Shown one piece after another: positions 43,316 through 53,994 of a DNA stretch of 64,000 nucleotides. The translations under genes and the position numbers were made by a program. Within the stretch, counting starts at the first letter, position 1, and every line of letters starts with the position of its first letter. The notes beneath the pieces were generated by a model. That model ran no database searches. It was not told where the DNA came from and worked only from the letters and a program-made list of their open reading frames with translations. The stretch spans positions 65,812,148 to 65,876,147 of the forward strand of contig CM062296.1 of assembly GCA_031216915.1 (NCBI GenBank). The letters are read 5' to 3'. The stretch is from Pictodentalium vernedei (lineage: Eukaryota > Mollusca > Scaphopoda > Dentaliida > Dentaliidae).

Positions 43316-43546
43316 TTAACCCTTTACCCAACGCAGACGATATCAAAATTGATTATTTTAAATATCATTTTTTCAAAACATTTCAACAAAACCATATCAT
43401 GTGACCCCTCGTTGGAACGAGCTCGTTCCAACGAGGGGTCACGTGATATGGTTTTGTTGATTTTTTTTTTAAAATAATATTTTTTCAACTGCTGAATTTG
43501 CATATTACGCGCGCGGATGCGGCCGATTCGTTGGGTAAAGGGTTAA
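43316..43546. mobile_element. TTAA foldback MITE, family A1, best preserved
   Basis: TTAACCCTTTACCCAACGCA to TTCGTTGGGTAAAGGGTTAA with a perfect central palindrome CGTTGGAACGAGCTCGTTCC continuing through GACCCC/GGGGTC. Left subterminal GACGATATC, right subterminal GCTGAATTTGCATATTACGC. Serves as the reference copy of A1. Confidence 0.9.
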
Positions 43547-44970
43547 GACTACCTCTCTAATGCATCTGCTTTATGCAGATCAGCGCTATTGATTCGAAAG
43601 ATTCCATATCAGCGCGTCTCGAAACAAATCATCGGGAGAATTTCGAATCGGCTTTCTAAGCTTCACAGCCAATCACAGGGACCAAGCTGCTGGGGTTTAG
43701 AAGTCGCTGTTTATACTGTCACTGAATGGTATTAGAAGCTTCAAGCAAGATAATATGAAAGTTTCTAAAACACTCTTCTGAAAGGCTTGGCGAATGTTCG
43801 AGATTTCGAATCTTTTTACTTTTGACTAATTCGATTCAATTCGATTAGAAAATATCTCGATTATTCGAAAAATAGGATCCCAGAGAGTTTTAATTTCATA
43901 TATTTTTTGAATGTTTTCTGAACAAGACATCCAGTAGTTTGCTGAGGAATGTATCCATTCTAACTGGATAACTCCTATTTAGTGGGACAATTCAAAAAAA
44001 ATTAAATTTGAAGAGATAGCGAAGATTGCGTTACCGCTAGTTTACACAATATACTGCCACTAATATCACGCAATCTGCAATGCCAAAAGCATTATTACGA
44101 CTTTTTCTTCGATCACCTAGATGACACCTGATCAATTTTCGTTTGAATCGAGACCAATTTAAAAAGGTGATACTAGTAATCTGGATGTCAGTGCGTGAGT
44201 CCCCAGTTCAATGCGGTTCTAAGTTTAATGAAAGTAAAGTGGACATCGGGCCAATACACCGAGTGAATCCGAAATGTCGACACGGAATACCACTAATTGC
44301 CTAATCAATAAATTGCCCAGCCTTTCAGAAACAGGTGATAGTTCCATCTACTTGTGGCTCGATGGTACTAAATAGTCTTGTACTCATATTGATACTTCGG
44401 TTCCACGTGGGAAATAGGTAACACTAGCACAACGATCGCAGTATCGAAAAAATGGGATGTGGATTCGATTCGAGATTCTGTTCGGTTTGCCAGGATCGGT
44501 TCGACCGAACAATCGTGATTTTCTTGGCCTTGGCTATACCCCATATTGGATACGGGCAGGGACACTGGATGGGCGGGACAGAAGGGGGTGCTATGTTTCC
44601 TTCCATCACACCACGGGGGCGATAGGGGCAGACAATACCCTTCCCAGCTTCGTCACTCAAATTTTAAATGATATATTCTTGAAGTAAAATTAAAATATTC
44701 CCCAAATCCGTTCTGGGACTTTCAAAAATCCAATGGAGGCTTTTGGGAGGACGTGCCCCCTCCCAATGGGGACATCTCCTCTCAAACTCTCCTGTCTCGG
44801 GCGTTTGGCCTTCTAGACATGTATGCTTCGATATGTCAGTGCGGGTCTGCTAGTGCAAGAGTAAATGCTTTTTCCGGGTTCTGACCCCCTCCCCACCTTG
44901 AAATACTTCCGGCGCCCCTAGGATACTAGGAACGGTGTCTTACAAACACTAATGATGCCAATGTAATGTG
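43547..44970. other. No gene recognised
   Basis: Contains AATTCGATTCAATTCGATT near 43830, reminiscent of the subterminal blocks of the hAT-like element at 12656. The 76-78 codon frames at 44424-44687 overlap one another on opposite strands and lack motifs. Confidence 0.35.
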
Positions 44971-45220
44971 TTAACCCTTTACATAACCTGAAAAGCCGAC
45001 GGCGCTTGCAAACAAAATTCTTGATTAACAATTTTTTTTCATTTTTTCTCTAAAACACATAGGTTGTGACCCCTCTTTGGAACGAGCTCGACGAGCTCGT
45101 TCCAAAGAGAGGTCATAACCTATGTTTTTTAGACAAAAAATGAAAAAATAAGGAAAATTAATTGTAGATTTTCGTGAATAGCGCTGGTCGGTTTTGACGT
45201 TACGTTGAATAAAGCGTTAA
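44971..45220. mobile_element. TTAA foldback MITE, family A2
   Basis: TTAACCCTTTACATAACCTG to CGTTGAATAAAGCGTTAA. Core TTGGAACGAGCTCGACGAGC with ACATAGGTTGTGACC arms and the GAATAGCGCTGGTCGG block. Confidence 0.85.
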
Positions 45221-45918
45221 GCTTGTGCGCTAAGGCTTTAGTACGATGGAACTTACGCTACATCGTGATTCCAACTTTTGTTCTAAGCGACCGAACTCAA
45301 AAACAGACTAGTGACGGGAATAAAATAAAATATTAATGAATCTCTAGAAATTATGAGTTTCTGCTTGTTATATCAACGGTAATTGGCTCCCGATTAGTCA
45401 CCGTTTTGATATTTTTAACAAAAAATAAAATATGAAAAAGAACCTTCACTAATTAAAGGAAATAAACCGCCATAAAACCGCTATTTACGGTTTTCAAGTT
45501 GACATTGCTATATCGAGATTATGAATGGTATGAGAAAGATATCGTTGCACTTATATTTTAAATAAGCCCAACTGTAGGTTCCTGTCGCGAGTCAGTTAAT
45601 TATTTGATACTTCCATAATCCTAATGTCTTATAAACAGGTTCGCCAATTTGTTCATCCATTATGCCGTTTTCTTTGTAAAATTGGTTAGAGATGAATTTA
45701 CTTGTTCATTACTGAGAAAATAATAATTTGACATGTGCGAATATATTGATTTGAGAACACATAGAAAGATATATCAAGATATCTTATCCCTTACAATATT
45801 TAGACAATTAAAACGTAAAACAAATTGTGGCGACTGTGGACTATCGTTATATAAAGTAATGTCTGTTTCCTGGATTTTTACATATGGTAAAACGCTGTTC
45901 TAAGTACATTTGTTTCTA
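45221..45918. other. No gene seen
   Basis: AT-rich sequence; nothing recognised. Confidence 0.4.
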
Positions 45919-46610
45919 TTAACCCTTTCCTACATATGTGTAGAAGATTACACTATCTTTTTCATATATTTAATCTCTAACCAATCCTTCGAAAGTAAAG
46001 CATAGGTCTATCCGTGGGACGAGCTTGTTCTAACGAAAGGTCAATTTAAAGAAAAACTAATAAACGTTCAAAGTCGATTTTTTTTTCACTCCTGATAAAT
46101 ATCGTCATGAAAATCGATAAATTTCTACAAAGTTATGTCCCTTCAAATTACTAAGCGAGCGAGGAATGAAAAAAAACGAACAGTGTCTGTGTGATGTGTC
46201 ACAATGCGCACACTGTTGATATAATGAACAGAAAAATAAAAGAAAATAACAGAACACCAAAAGAAGGTGAAAACTCCGTTTTTTGATATATAAATTTGTT
46301 TCAAGGGAGAATTATAGAGAAAAGTTCAAACTAATTAAGAAAAAAATGTTAAAATTCAGCTTCTGTATTTTTATACTTCTCTTCAGAAAATTGCCTTAAG
46401 CTTGCGAAATGATGCGCACATGGATGATACAAATTCGCTAGCATCTCGAAACTCAAATTTGTAAATGAAATCCTTTAGTGCAAAATTTACATACGGCTTT
46501 CGGAAATTAAGGGTCGCTAATTTTCCCGTAAATCTCTTCCAATGACGTACATTGTCGGCCGCGGTGAATAGCGTCTGCGGATATGACCGTTACATAAAGC
46601 AGAGGGTTAA
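45919..46610. mobile_element. Long TTAA-bounded element related to A2, degenerate
   Basis: TTAACCCTTTCCTACATATG on the left; GGTGAATAGCGTCTGCGGAT, ATGACCGTTACATAAAGC and GAGGGTTAA on the right. A decayed core ATCCGTGGGACGAGCTTGTT lies off-centre near 46010. At 692 bp it is about three times the usual length, so it may be an older, larger relative or contain insertions. Confidence 0.4.
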
Positions 46611-47202
46611 CGTAATTGATGTGATTAGACGATGAATATTCTGAAATATCAAGTTCAGTTTCGGTATCGGTATTATTCAATGTCAACAACATACGTGTAG
46701 TCACACCAATACCATTATCAAATGGAAAGTATGATATACTGCCGAGCTGTAGATCCCTGTTGTACAGCAGATAAAGCCGCAGAATTATCAACATGTTAGA
46801 AGTAATACGGGCACTCGTCATCGGGCATTTGATGTGAAAATAAAGCCAAACAAGGGGTAAAGCTGCCTTAGTGTCAAAATGTTGGAAGCAACACAGGCAC
46901 TAGCCATCGGTTATTTGATGTAACAAATGTTAGGGACACTGGAAGGGCGGTACACACCTATACCCCATCGCTATAATCCGATTATAGGTAATTATAGGTA
47001 ATTAGGGTAATTAACATTGTTCCCAAATAGCCTAATTTACATGCCCACTGGGTCGCTAAGTTTGACTGGGTTACTCTACTTTGGTTTCCTGTCTATTTTG
47101 CAAGGTAAAAGCAAATAAATTTGTCCAACCAAGATAACATCTCAATATTCAATTTTCAAAGAACCCAAATTCGACCAAACACCCGACAGCGATAGCCAAA
47201 AA
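46611..47202. other. No gene seen; ATAGGTAATT short repeats
   Basis: Three or four units like TATAGGTAATTA occur at 46981-47015. No exon recognised. Confidence 0.4.
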
Positions 47203-47272
47203 TCGTCCCCTGATTTCCAATGTGTTCTATGTGCCTTTCGGCACATAGAACACATTGGAAATCAGGGGACGA
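47203..47272. repeat. Foldback hairpin, TCGTCC family, perfect arms
   Basis: TCGTCCCCTGATTTCCAATG and its exact inverse around GCCTTTCGGC. Followed by GAAATAGTAACACGGGTTCT as at 7440. Confidence 0.8.
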
Positions 47273-47304
47273 AATAGTAACACGGGTTCTCCTTTCAAAT
47301 TTGG

Positions 47305-47625
47305 TTGGCAATAAAATGTGTTCTCTTTGTCAATAAACTCCTAAACTGCTGTCTCTTCTGTGGATACTTCTCAAAATGTTGGAAAGTGGCCACAGGAGTC
47401 ATGTTACCTAAACCCGAGAAAGACCTTACCAACCCTTCTATCTACCGCCCAGTTAGCTTGCTTAGCGGCATTGGAAAAATAGTTGAGGGAATTCTCAATA
47501 TGAGACTCTGCAGCTATCTCGTGTCAAATTGTGTGAACAAATATTGCGCATGTACTCGAGGAATGAGAGTAAAATCCATTCATTCTTTCATAAAACCAAC
47601 TATAAAAGTAGTTTATTAAAGTATA
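47305..47625 (+). pseudogene. Non-LTR retrotransposon reverse transcriptase fragment
   Basis: The frame carries WKVATGVMLPKPEKDLTNPS, then YRPVSLLSGIGKIVEGIL, the conserved first RT block of jockey/CR1/I-type elements (usual form KPGKD...SYRPISLL...GK..E). The frame then degenerates and no YxDD follows. A Tc1-like element end begins at 47634. A dead 5' and 3' truncated copy. Confidence 0.75.
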
Positions 47626-47633
47626 CAACTATA

Positions 47634-48080
47634 CTGAGTCAAAAAAAGAAAGTATGATAAACTTTGAGTAGCAATTCTTTAGTATTATCGACTTGAATCC
47701 CAAATAAATTATTGTAAATTGATTTCATATTTTGAGTCCAGCTGTATGAATTGGCATAATTTCATGTTCTAACTGTTGCCAGAGTCGGACGTCGCAATTC
47801 AGACATGGGGTAAAATGAAAAGTTCACACATGGAGTCAATAGCGTGTATGTCCACCGTTTGCCTCTTGGGTGGCATGACATCGACGGCGCATGAAGCTGA
47901 TACGTATCTGGATGTCACCCTGTGGTATTGCGTTCCACTCCTGCCTTAGAACATTACGACAATCGCTTAACGTTTGAAGATCATGAAGTCGTACCCGACG
48001 GTCCAATTGATCCGAAAGATGCTCCATTGGCGACAAATCTGGCGAAAGTGGGGGCCAGGGAAGAAGTTCGATGGTCTGCT
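47634..48080 (-). mobile_element. Truncated Tc1-like element with transposase C-terminus
   Basis: TA at 47632-47633 is followed by the terminus CTGAGTCAAAAAAAGAAAGT. On the minus strand, 48060-47836 encodes the transposase C-terminal part: SPDLSPMEHL with the third acidic catalytic position, then RQEWNAIPQGDIQIRI and RRRCHATQEANGGHTRY before the stop. The N-terminal two thirds and the other terminal repeat are absent. Confidence 0.75.
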
Positions 48081-48429
48081 CCTCAAGAAAGTTACGAGAT
48101 GATGATTATAAAAACTTGGACGAGGAAACCAGAGATAGTGTGGACTATATGAACTTCTAGGGATAGAGTAGCATCTGTAGTAGGAAGAAAAAATGGGATT
48201 CTGGGGAAATCGGAAACAGAAAAAAACTACTCTAGTTCAATCGAACTTACCCCCGGGGGCCTTCTCGGTACCTGGGGGCCTCTCGGTACCATGGTATGGC
48301 GGTCATAAAAAAGGATTCTGAAAGAATTCGAAATAGTACAACTTGTCGTGTTGTTTGTGGTAATTCTACGAATCGGGAAATTACTCTTATACAAAGGAAC
48401 ATACCCTCCGAACATACCCCCGTCTTATT
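48081..48429. other. No gene recognised; CCCGGGGGCC-rich palindromic patch
   Basis: TTACCCCCGGGGGCC followed by two TCTCGGTACC units at 48249-48293 form short inverted repeats. No exon recognised. Confidence 0.4.
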
Positions 48430-48660
48430 GTATGCCTTTGGGTAACATAGCAACCATGTGCTACCACAGAAACCAAGATGGCGGCCTCCAATATACAAAA
48501 TGGCCGACGGAAATACGTATCACTATAACAACACACACTGCGCATGCGCACTAGGACCACGTATCACTATGGGATGACGTCACAAGATGGCCGCTCACGC
48601 GGGTTACCATGGCAACACAAAATGGCGCTAGTGGGCCACGTGAATGTGACGTCAGTTCCT
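48430..48660. promoter_or_regulatory. Promoter-like cluster: YY1, NRF-1, CRE, RFX X-box, E-box
   Basis: Direct matches: YY1-type CAAGATGGCGG (48474), CAAAATGGCC (48496), CAAGATGGCCG (48583) and CAAAATGGCG (48617); NRF-1 palindrome TGCGCATGCGCA (48539-48550); CRE TGACGTCA (48575-48582 and 48647-48654); X-box GTTACCATGGCAAC (48603-48616); E-box CACGTG (48637-48642). A second X-box-like GGTAACATAGCAACC is at 48441. The stretch is CpG-rich relative to its surroundings. These are well-known elements of TATA-less housekeeping and ciliary promoters. No coding exon was recognised on either side, and a repeat origin cannot be excluded. Confidence 0.5.
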
Positions 48661-48780
48661 AGGTCCCCCACTAGGTCCCCCTGAATTGGGCCGGTCGGGT
48701 ACATGCTATACTACTCTCGGGGATCTGAACCCACTTCCCTACTGCTAGTGCGGACACTCAAACCAAATGAAGTTATTTTC

Positions 48781-49188
48781 TCTCGCTTCCGACTATCGTA
48801 GATTCATAAGCAAATAAAGTTATAAAGCTAATAAAGTTATTCGAGTCGAAAGGGATTTCAATCCTACATCGTTACTGCGCGCCTGTGGCGCGCTGAAACT
48901 TTACATTCATTATCGAATAGCGGCATTTTACTTTTAATATCTTTATTTACTTTAAAGATCATTTTATTTCCGAGTTTTCAAACACATACAAAGAAATATG
49001 CATAAATTGCAACAAAACAAACAAAATCAAACCAAATAAGATTTTGTCTTTCACTGCCGACTCTCGTGGATTCATAAGTAAATAAAGTTATAAACAAATA
49101 AAGTCACTCGTGTCGCAAGGGATTTCAATCCCACATCGTTCCTTTGCTCCTCCGGCGCGCAGAAACTTTTCATTCATTCAATCGAGAC
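48781..49188. repeat. Direct repeats of about 135 bp
   Basis: 48781-48918 and 49050-49188 share GATTCATAAG(C/T)AAATAAAGTT, AAGGGATTTCAATCC, ACATCGTT and GGCGCGC(T/A)GAAACTTT, about 270 bp apart. No coding sequence between them. Confidence 0.6.
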
Positions 49189-49205
49189 ATAACCTAATTG
49201 TCATG

Positions 49206-49396
49206 CAACAGTTATGTGTTAGGTAATGAGTAATGTGTTAAGAAATGGGTTAAGTGTTATGTAATGCGTTTAGTGTCAGATATACTAGTTTTAGTGTTAG
49301 TCAATGGTTACATATTGTATTATGCAGTGGTTATTGGCTAAGTTTTGACTTTAGTTATAAGTACTGGGTCAAGGGTTAGGTAAGCTGTTAAGTGTC
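49206..49396. repeat. Degenerate GTTAAGTGTTA-type minisatellite
   Basis: Variants of GTTATGTGTTAGGTAATG recur irregularly over about 190 bp. Confidence 0.5.
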
Positions 49397-49746
49397 ACAG
49401 AACGGTCGCCGTAGACTGGACACTTTCTACGGGTGGGCAAACTTTTCGCTGATGCAATAATATTAGATTCCAAACACTAAAAACGGAATAATCATCAACA
49501 ATTTAATTAGTGAAGCACCGGGTACTACCCGGTGCTTCATTAATTAAAATTTTGCTGATGATGATTTTTATTACCTGGTACATGTAAACATGCGTGGACA
49601 CCATTGCCCACGCATGGAATTTGGGTACAACCCGGTGCTTGATTAATTAAAATTTTGTTGATGATGGATTGTATTATCTGGTAAATGCACGCGTGGACAT
49701 CACTGCCGGCGTCTGAATTAGGACCAGTTTCACGGCGACTGTACTG
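49396..49746. mobile_element. Family D MITE with duplicated right half
   Basis: Left end CAGAACGGTCGCCGTAGACT; right end CACGGCGACTGTACTG followed by TA. The right half from CACCGGGT...TTAATTAAAATTTTGCTG to the CCCACGC block occurs twice (49505-49625 and 49626-49740), making it about 100 bp longer than other copies. Confidence 0.75.
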
Positions 49747-51416
49747 TAGCAGTTTCCTCAAGGACTAAACTACAAATGACCACACTACAAGACCAGCTCT
49801 TAAATTACCATCTGACCAAACTGCTGTAAAACATTTGCCCATTTGGATATTAACGGATTTTGCATATCTGATACTTACAGGGTTATAATAAAATAACAAT
49901 TAACAAATACTGCACGCTGTTACTAGCCATATGACTGTTTATGGACTAATCAGTCCACCAGAAATGAATATATTGACCGAAGCGAAGCTGAGATCAAAAT
50001 GGGCATTAAGGGTTGACTGCAGGTCAATAAACTGTCATATACATCGCAGCCTCGAGCAGTATTTGTTATATTATACCGTAATACCACTCTCCTCCCATGC
50101 CAAGAATATATTGCTTTTCAACTGACGAGTGTATGAATTATTACTGTTTTCTCATTTTGAAAAAAAAGAAGCTTCTGAGCAAAGCTAAGTAATAACTCTC
50201 TTTATTCCTCCATAAAATTACCAAAGAATACTATTGAATATTTTAATTTTTTGCACCATTGATAACTTGTTGAATACAAAACAAGAGAGGGATTACAAGG
50301 AGGAGATGATTGCAGTTGTTCCCTCAGTTTTTCTCTACTAGACATATTTTTATCTTAAAGGGTTTCACTATCCTTTTTGCAGCAGTTGCCTTAAACATTC
50401 CGTTGCCACGAACGCTAATGCCGTTGTCGTTATTGTAAAGTTGATCCCGTTGTCATCAATATTAACCAGCAACTTTACAATAGATTAAGAGGGGCATGAA
50501 ACAGCGCAGGTGTAATTTTGAAAACGGCCGGACAACGTTTTTGCTATCAACCTTACAATGGCTTGCAGCGCTTCATACCTGTCAGTGTACCTCGTAAACG
50601 CAAGCTTCCAGTAAATTGTCTGATTGCTTACCATTCGTAGTTATACTTCATAAGGAACTGACGATAACAACATTTGTAGTACAAATTCCGTACTCGGGGT
50701 AAGAATCTGGGACGAGGAATCAGTGCCGTGGTTTTTAACCGTACACTCTAACGGTACTCCTTTAGTGAGAAACAACGGTGACAATCCAGCGAGTAACAAG
50801 AAGCGTTGTATTTGTGGTATCCAGGGCACTGTGTTATTACGCTCCAAGATACTCCATCGGCAAATCATATAATGCGTCCCATTATTGGCCAGTGACATTA
50901 GTTTCATGTATGGTAAGTAACACTTATCCCACAAGAAGGGTTATGTAATTTCTGATACCTGATTTGACGGAGATAGGATTTGCACTCTCCCGATAGATCG
51001 AGCTTTATTTTTATCCACGAACGTGAAGCAATGTCGTCATTACACAATCTGATAATTTATTTGTGTTTTGGATAACTTTCAGCTCTATTATTATATTATG
51101 ACTTCAACACAAGTATTGAGTCACATTTATCCAGTTTCGCAATACTCCAGCTTACCACATTAGATAACTCCGTCACAGCCACCAGCTTTCAGGTCCTATA
51201 GGGCACACCCTACCCTACCAATAGGCCTACAACAGAACTGAGTTTTCTATAAGAATATCGGGCAAAAGCAGGAATTTCAGATGGGCAGCTCCCTTCGTCA
51301 GACAATAATTGTTACTGAAAATGTGGATGATGTAGAGAGAGTGAGCAACCCCTCACGAACCACACATTACGAAAATATTTGTTGTATTCCCCGAACATTC
51401 AGTATATTATTCGACA
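49747..51416. other. No gene recognised
   Basis: About 1.7 kb without recognised repeats. A 97-codon minus frame (50641-50934) has no motif or signal peptide. Short inverted piece GTTGATCCCGTTGTCATCAA near 50441. Confidence 0.4.
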
Positions 51417-51468
51417 CAGTCGTGGTGAACGACCGCTGTGAATTGGTCACTTTTAACGCTTGGGCGAG

Positions 51469-51810
51469 GGGGCGCGGTGGCTCAGTTGGTAGAGGGGCAG
51501 GCTGCAAGCCGAGAGGTGCTCGGTTTGAAATCCCACATGCGGCAACCGCGTTGTGTCCTTGGGCAAGACACTTCACCCCCGATGCCCACGTGGGAGCACG
51601 GTGACGCTGTGTACTAAGGCGTACTGCACGTCGATGGTGTTCCTGTCTTCAACCAATGCTAACCCTGCTTGTGTGGAGTTGGTATGTTGGGGAGCTGACA
51701 GTTGCTCGCCGTTGCTCGGTGGTACTCCGGCTTCCTCCACCCGTAAAACTGTCACGGTCATGGTTAGCCATTGTGCAGAAATATGTGACCTTAAGCAATA
51801 AATAAATATA
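51469..51810 (+). mobile_element. SINE with tRNA-derived head, inside family D
   Basis: GGGGCGCGGTGGCTCAGTTG (A box) and CGGTTTGAAATCCC (altered B box), then TGTCCTTGGGCAAGACACTT, TACTAAGGCGTACTGCACGT and CTCCACCCGTAAAACTGTC, ending in AATAAATAAATATA. Closely similar to the SINE at 36808. Target duplication is short and unclear. Confidence 0.85.
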
Positions 51811-51908
51811 ACGAAGACAATAATATTAGATTCCAAACACTAATTCTAGGAGTAATCATCAAAATTTAATTAATGAAGCATCGGGTACAACCCGGCGCGC
51901 CGTATTAA

Positions 51909-52788
51909 GGGCTTATATAAGTAATGAAATTTTGTTTATTTTGAAAATTCACACCTCTGATATTCCTTCAATTCAAATTAAATATAGTCGACTGTAGGCT
52001 CCACTGGTTCCTGGAAGTCTGGTACCGTATTCGCACCAGAACTGATAGTTTAATAATATTTCACGAAAACAACTCGTGGCTAAATGTGCTTTACATATCC
52101 AAGAACAAAGCAAGGGGATCAAAATTCTTCAAAACACGGCGATAGAGCTGCATGGGGGTAAATTCCAAAGCCCTTGCTTTTGTTTACGTATGAATATACT
52201 TTCGATTTCCGGTCGACGTCATCGGACGGAAATAGCATGTGAAAACAACTCGGTGTAAAATCAAATAATGAAAACGATCGCCTTCAAACAGTATACTGAT
52301 ATTAGATAGAGATTGCACAGTTGCCATATTCAACGCAAGGTATCATGATACCTGTTGCAATTTCTGAGAATTACGATTTTGTTTTTCGATGGAAATTCGT
52401 GATATCGAGTGATTTGCGCATGTCTGTCAAGCATCTTCAATAAAAAATGCAGACAGTGTTGTCCTTTTCCCAAATGCAGTCCTATCGTTGTATTCGAAAG
52501 TGTTTTGAATGCCTAGATTTGTTCTTGGATATTTGAAGCACATTTGGCCACAAGTTGTTCTGATGAAATATTTTTTTATTATCAGTTCTGGTGCGAATAC
52601 GGTAGCAGACTTCCAGGAACCAGTGGTGCCTACAGTCGACTCTATGAGTTGATTACATTTGTGTTTCGTGTTCTGTACATCCCAACCTTCATTTTGATGT
52701 ATACTTTAAGTATATTTAATTCGAATTTAAGGAATATGAGAGGTGAGAATTTTCAAAATAAACAAAATTTCATTTCTTATATAGGCCT
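51909..52788. mobile_element. TTAA-flanked 880-bp element with long inverted ends
   Basis: TTAA at 51905-51908 and 52789-52792 flanks inverted ends GGGCTTATATAAGTAATGAA and TTCATTTCTTATATAGGCC-like. Inverted repeats extend about 170 bp, with CAGTTCTGGTGCGAATACGG on the right and inverse on the left. It interrupts the TTAATTAA centre of a family D element, giving a clean TTAA duplication. Interior 52080-52550 is unique and non-coding. piggyBac-like by target and ends. Confidence 0.8.
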
Positions 52789-52964
52789 TTAATTAATATT
52801 TTGCTGATGATGATTTGTAATACCCGATAAACGCAAGTATGGACATTACTGTCCAAGCATGTGGATATGACCAGTCCACGGCTGCTGAACCCTACATCAC
52901 ATGCACATGCACATGCACAAAGTGATACTATTCTCTACACCTGTTTTTTTTAAATATTTAACTC

Positions 52965-53600
52965 TTTTAGCGCGGAATAATCTGAGAAACAGAATTCTTA
53001 TCGTCTAATATTCATCAGGAATTTTACAAAAAGTATAGGTTGTTAGACTAAAGCATTATTATTTTAAAAAGATGTTCTAATGATCTTATTGACAGTTTTT
53101 CTAATGATTTTCAGTATATATTGAAATGACACCTTTATAGTTTCAAGGGACGATATCGTTGTTCATGGATAGGACAAAAATTGTGCATGAAACATAGGAA
53201 TACGTATGTTTGTTCATCCCTTTACCCAACGAAATCGGACACGCCCCCCCCCCCCCCGCGCGTAATATGCAACTTCAGCAGTTGAAAGAATATTATTTTC
53301 AACAAATCTCAACAAAACCATATCATGTGACCCCTCGTTGGAACGAGCTCGTCGAGTTCGTTCTAACAAGGAGTTATATGATAAGGTCATGTTAAAAACT
53401 TTTGAAAAATTTGAAAAAAATGATATTTAAAATGATAAATTTTAATATCGTATGCGCTGGGTAAAGTGTTAAAGGCACTTAGAAATGGACACACACAGTT
53501 GGCTAAAATGACTACTGCAGTTCATTTCCGCGGTCTGCCGTCTGTCGACTTTAGTCGCCCGTCGCGCTAGAGGAGTTAAAACAATCGCTTGTGATGTCAC
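52965..53600. repeat. Dispersed repeat X, copy 2, carrying a family A1 element
   Basis: Matches 10845-12110 on both sides of the A1 insertion at 53217-53472: TTTTACAAAAAGTATAGG, GACGATATCGTT, TTGTGCATGAAACAT before it, and GGCACTTAGAAATGGACACA, CTGTCGACTTTAGTCGCC after it. Confidence 0.55.
53217..53472. mobile_element. TTAA foldback MITE, family A1, with an empty-site paralogue
   Basis: Left end TCCCTTTACCCAACGAAATC (TTAA altered to TCCC-type), right end GCGCTGGGTAAAGTGTTAA. Core TTGGAACGAGCTCGTCGAGT. A C-run of about 13 lies near 53246. Repeat X copy 1 has just TTCATTAACAGCACTT at this point, so TTAA was the target. Confidence 0.8.
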
Positions 53601-53712
53601 GTTGAAATCGTAATCCCAACCACGTTCTTGATACAAAACATAAATAAAAATAGTTTTTAGCCAATGGTGTACGATACCATCTGACCATTGTATCGTATTT
53701 ATATTAGTTGTA

Positions 53713-53742
53713 CAGTACAGTCGCCGTGGACTTATCACTTTC
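53713..53742. mobile_element. Left-end fragment of family D
   Basis: CAGTACAGTCGCCGTGGACT then TATCACTTTCCA; nothing else of the element remains. TA precedes it. Confidence 0.6.
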
Positions 53743-53994
53743 CAATTAGTTGTACATGTATATGGGCTATTTTGGAGGACTGAGAAAATAAACTTGGGAG
53801 AGGATTTTTTTGACATTCGGTTTAGAGTCTAAGAAACGCAAGTTGTTTTGGAAAGTTATCAGTGAATACGTTGTAAATTGTAATTCATCAGTTAAATTTT
53901 TATCTCGTTGTTTCTGAACTCGTAATTTGATTGGCTGAGAGCCCATCGATTCTGTGCTTTAATAACAGATACATTCACTCCTACCATGCGCTAA

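Larger units (their letters stand above)
51417..52890. mobile_element. Family D MITE split by two insertions
   Basis: D sequence appears in three pieces. 51417-51467 is the left end with CTGTGAATTGGTCAC. 51811-51908 has AATATTAGATTCCAAACACT and AATTAATGAAGCATCGGG. 52789-52890 has TTAATTAATATTTTGCTGAT to ACCAGTCCACGGCTGCTG. A SINE (51469-51810) and a TTAA element (51909-52788) lie in the gaps. Confidence 0.8.
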
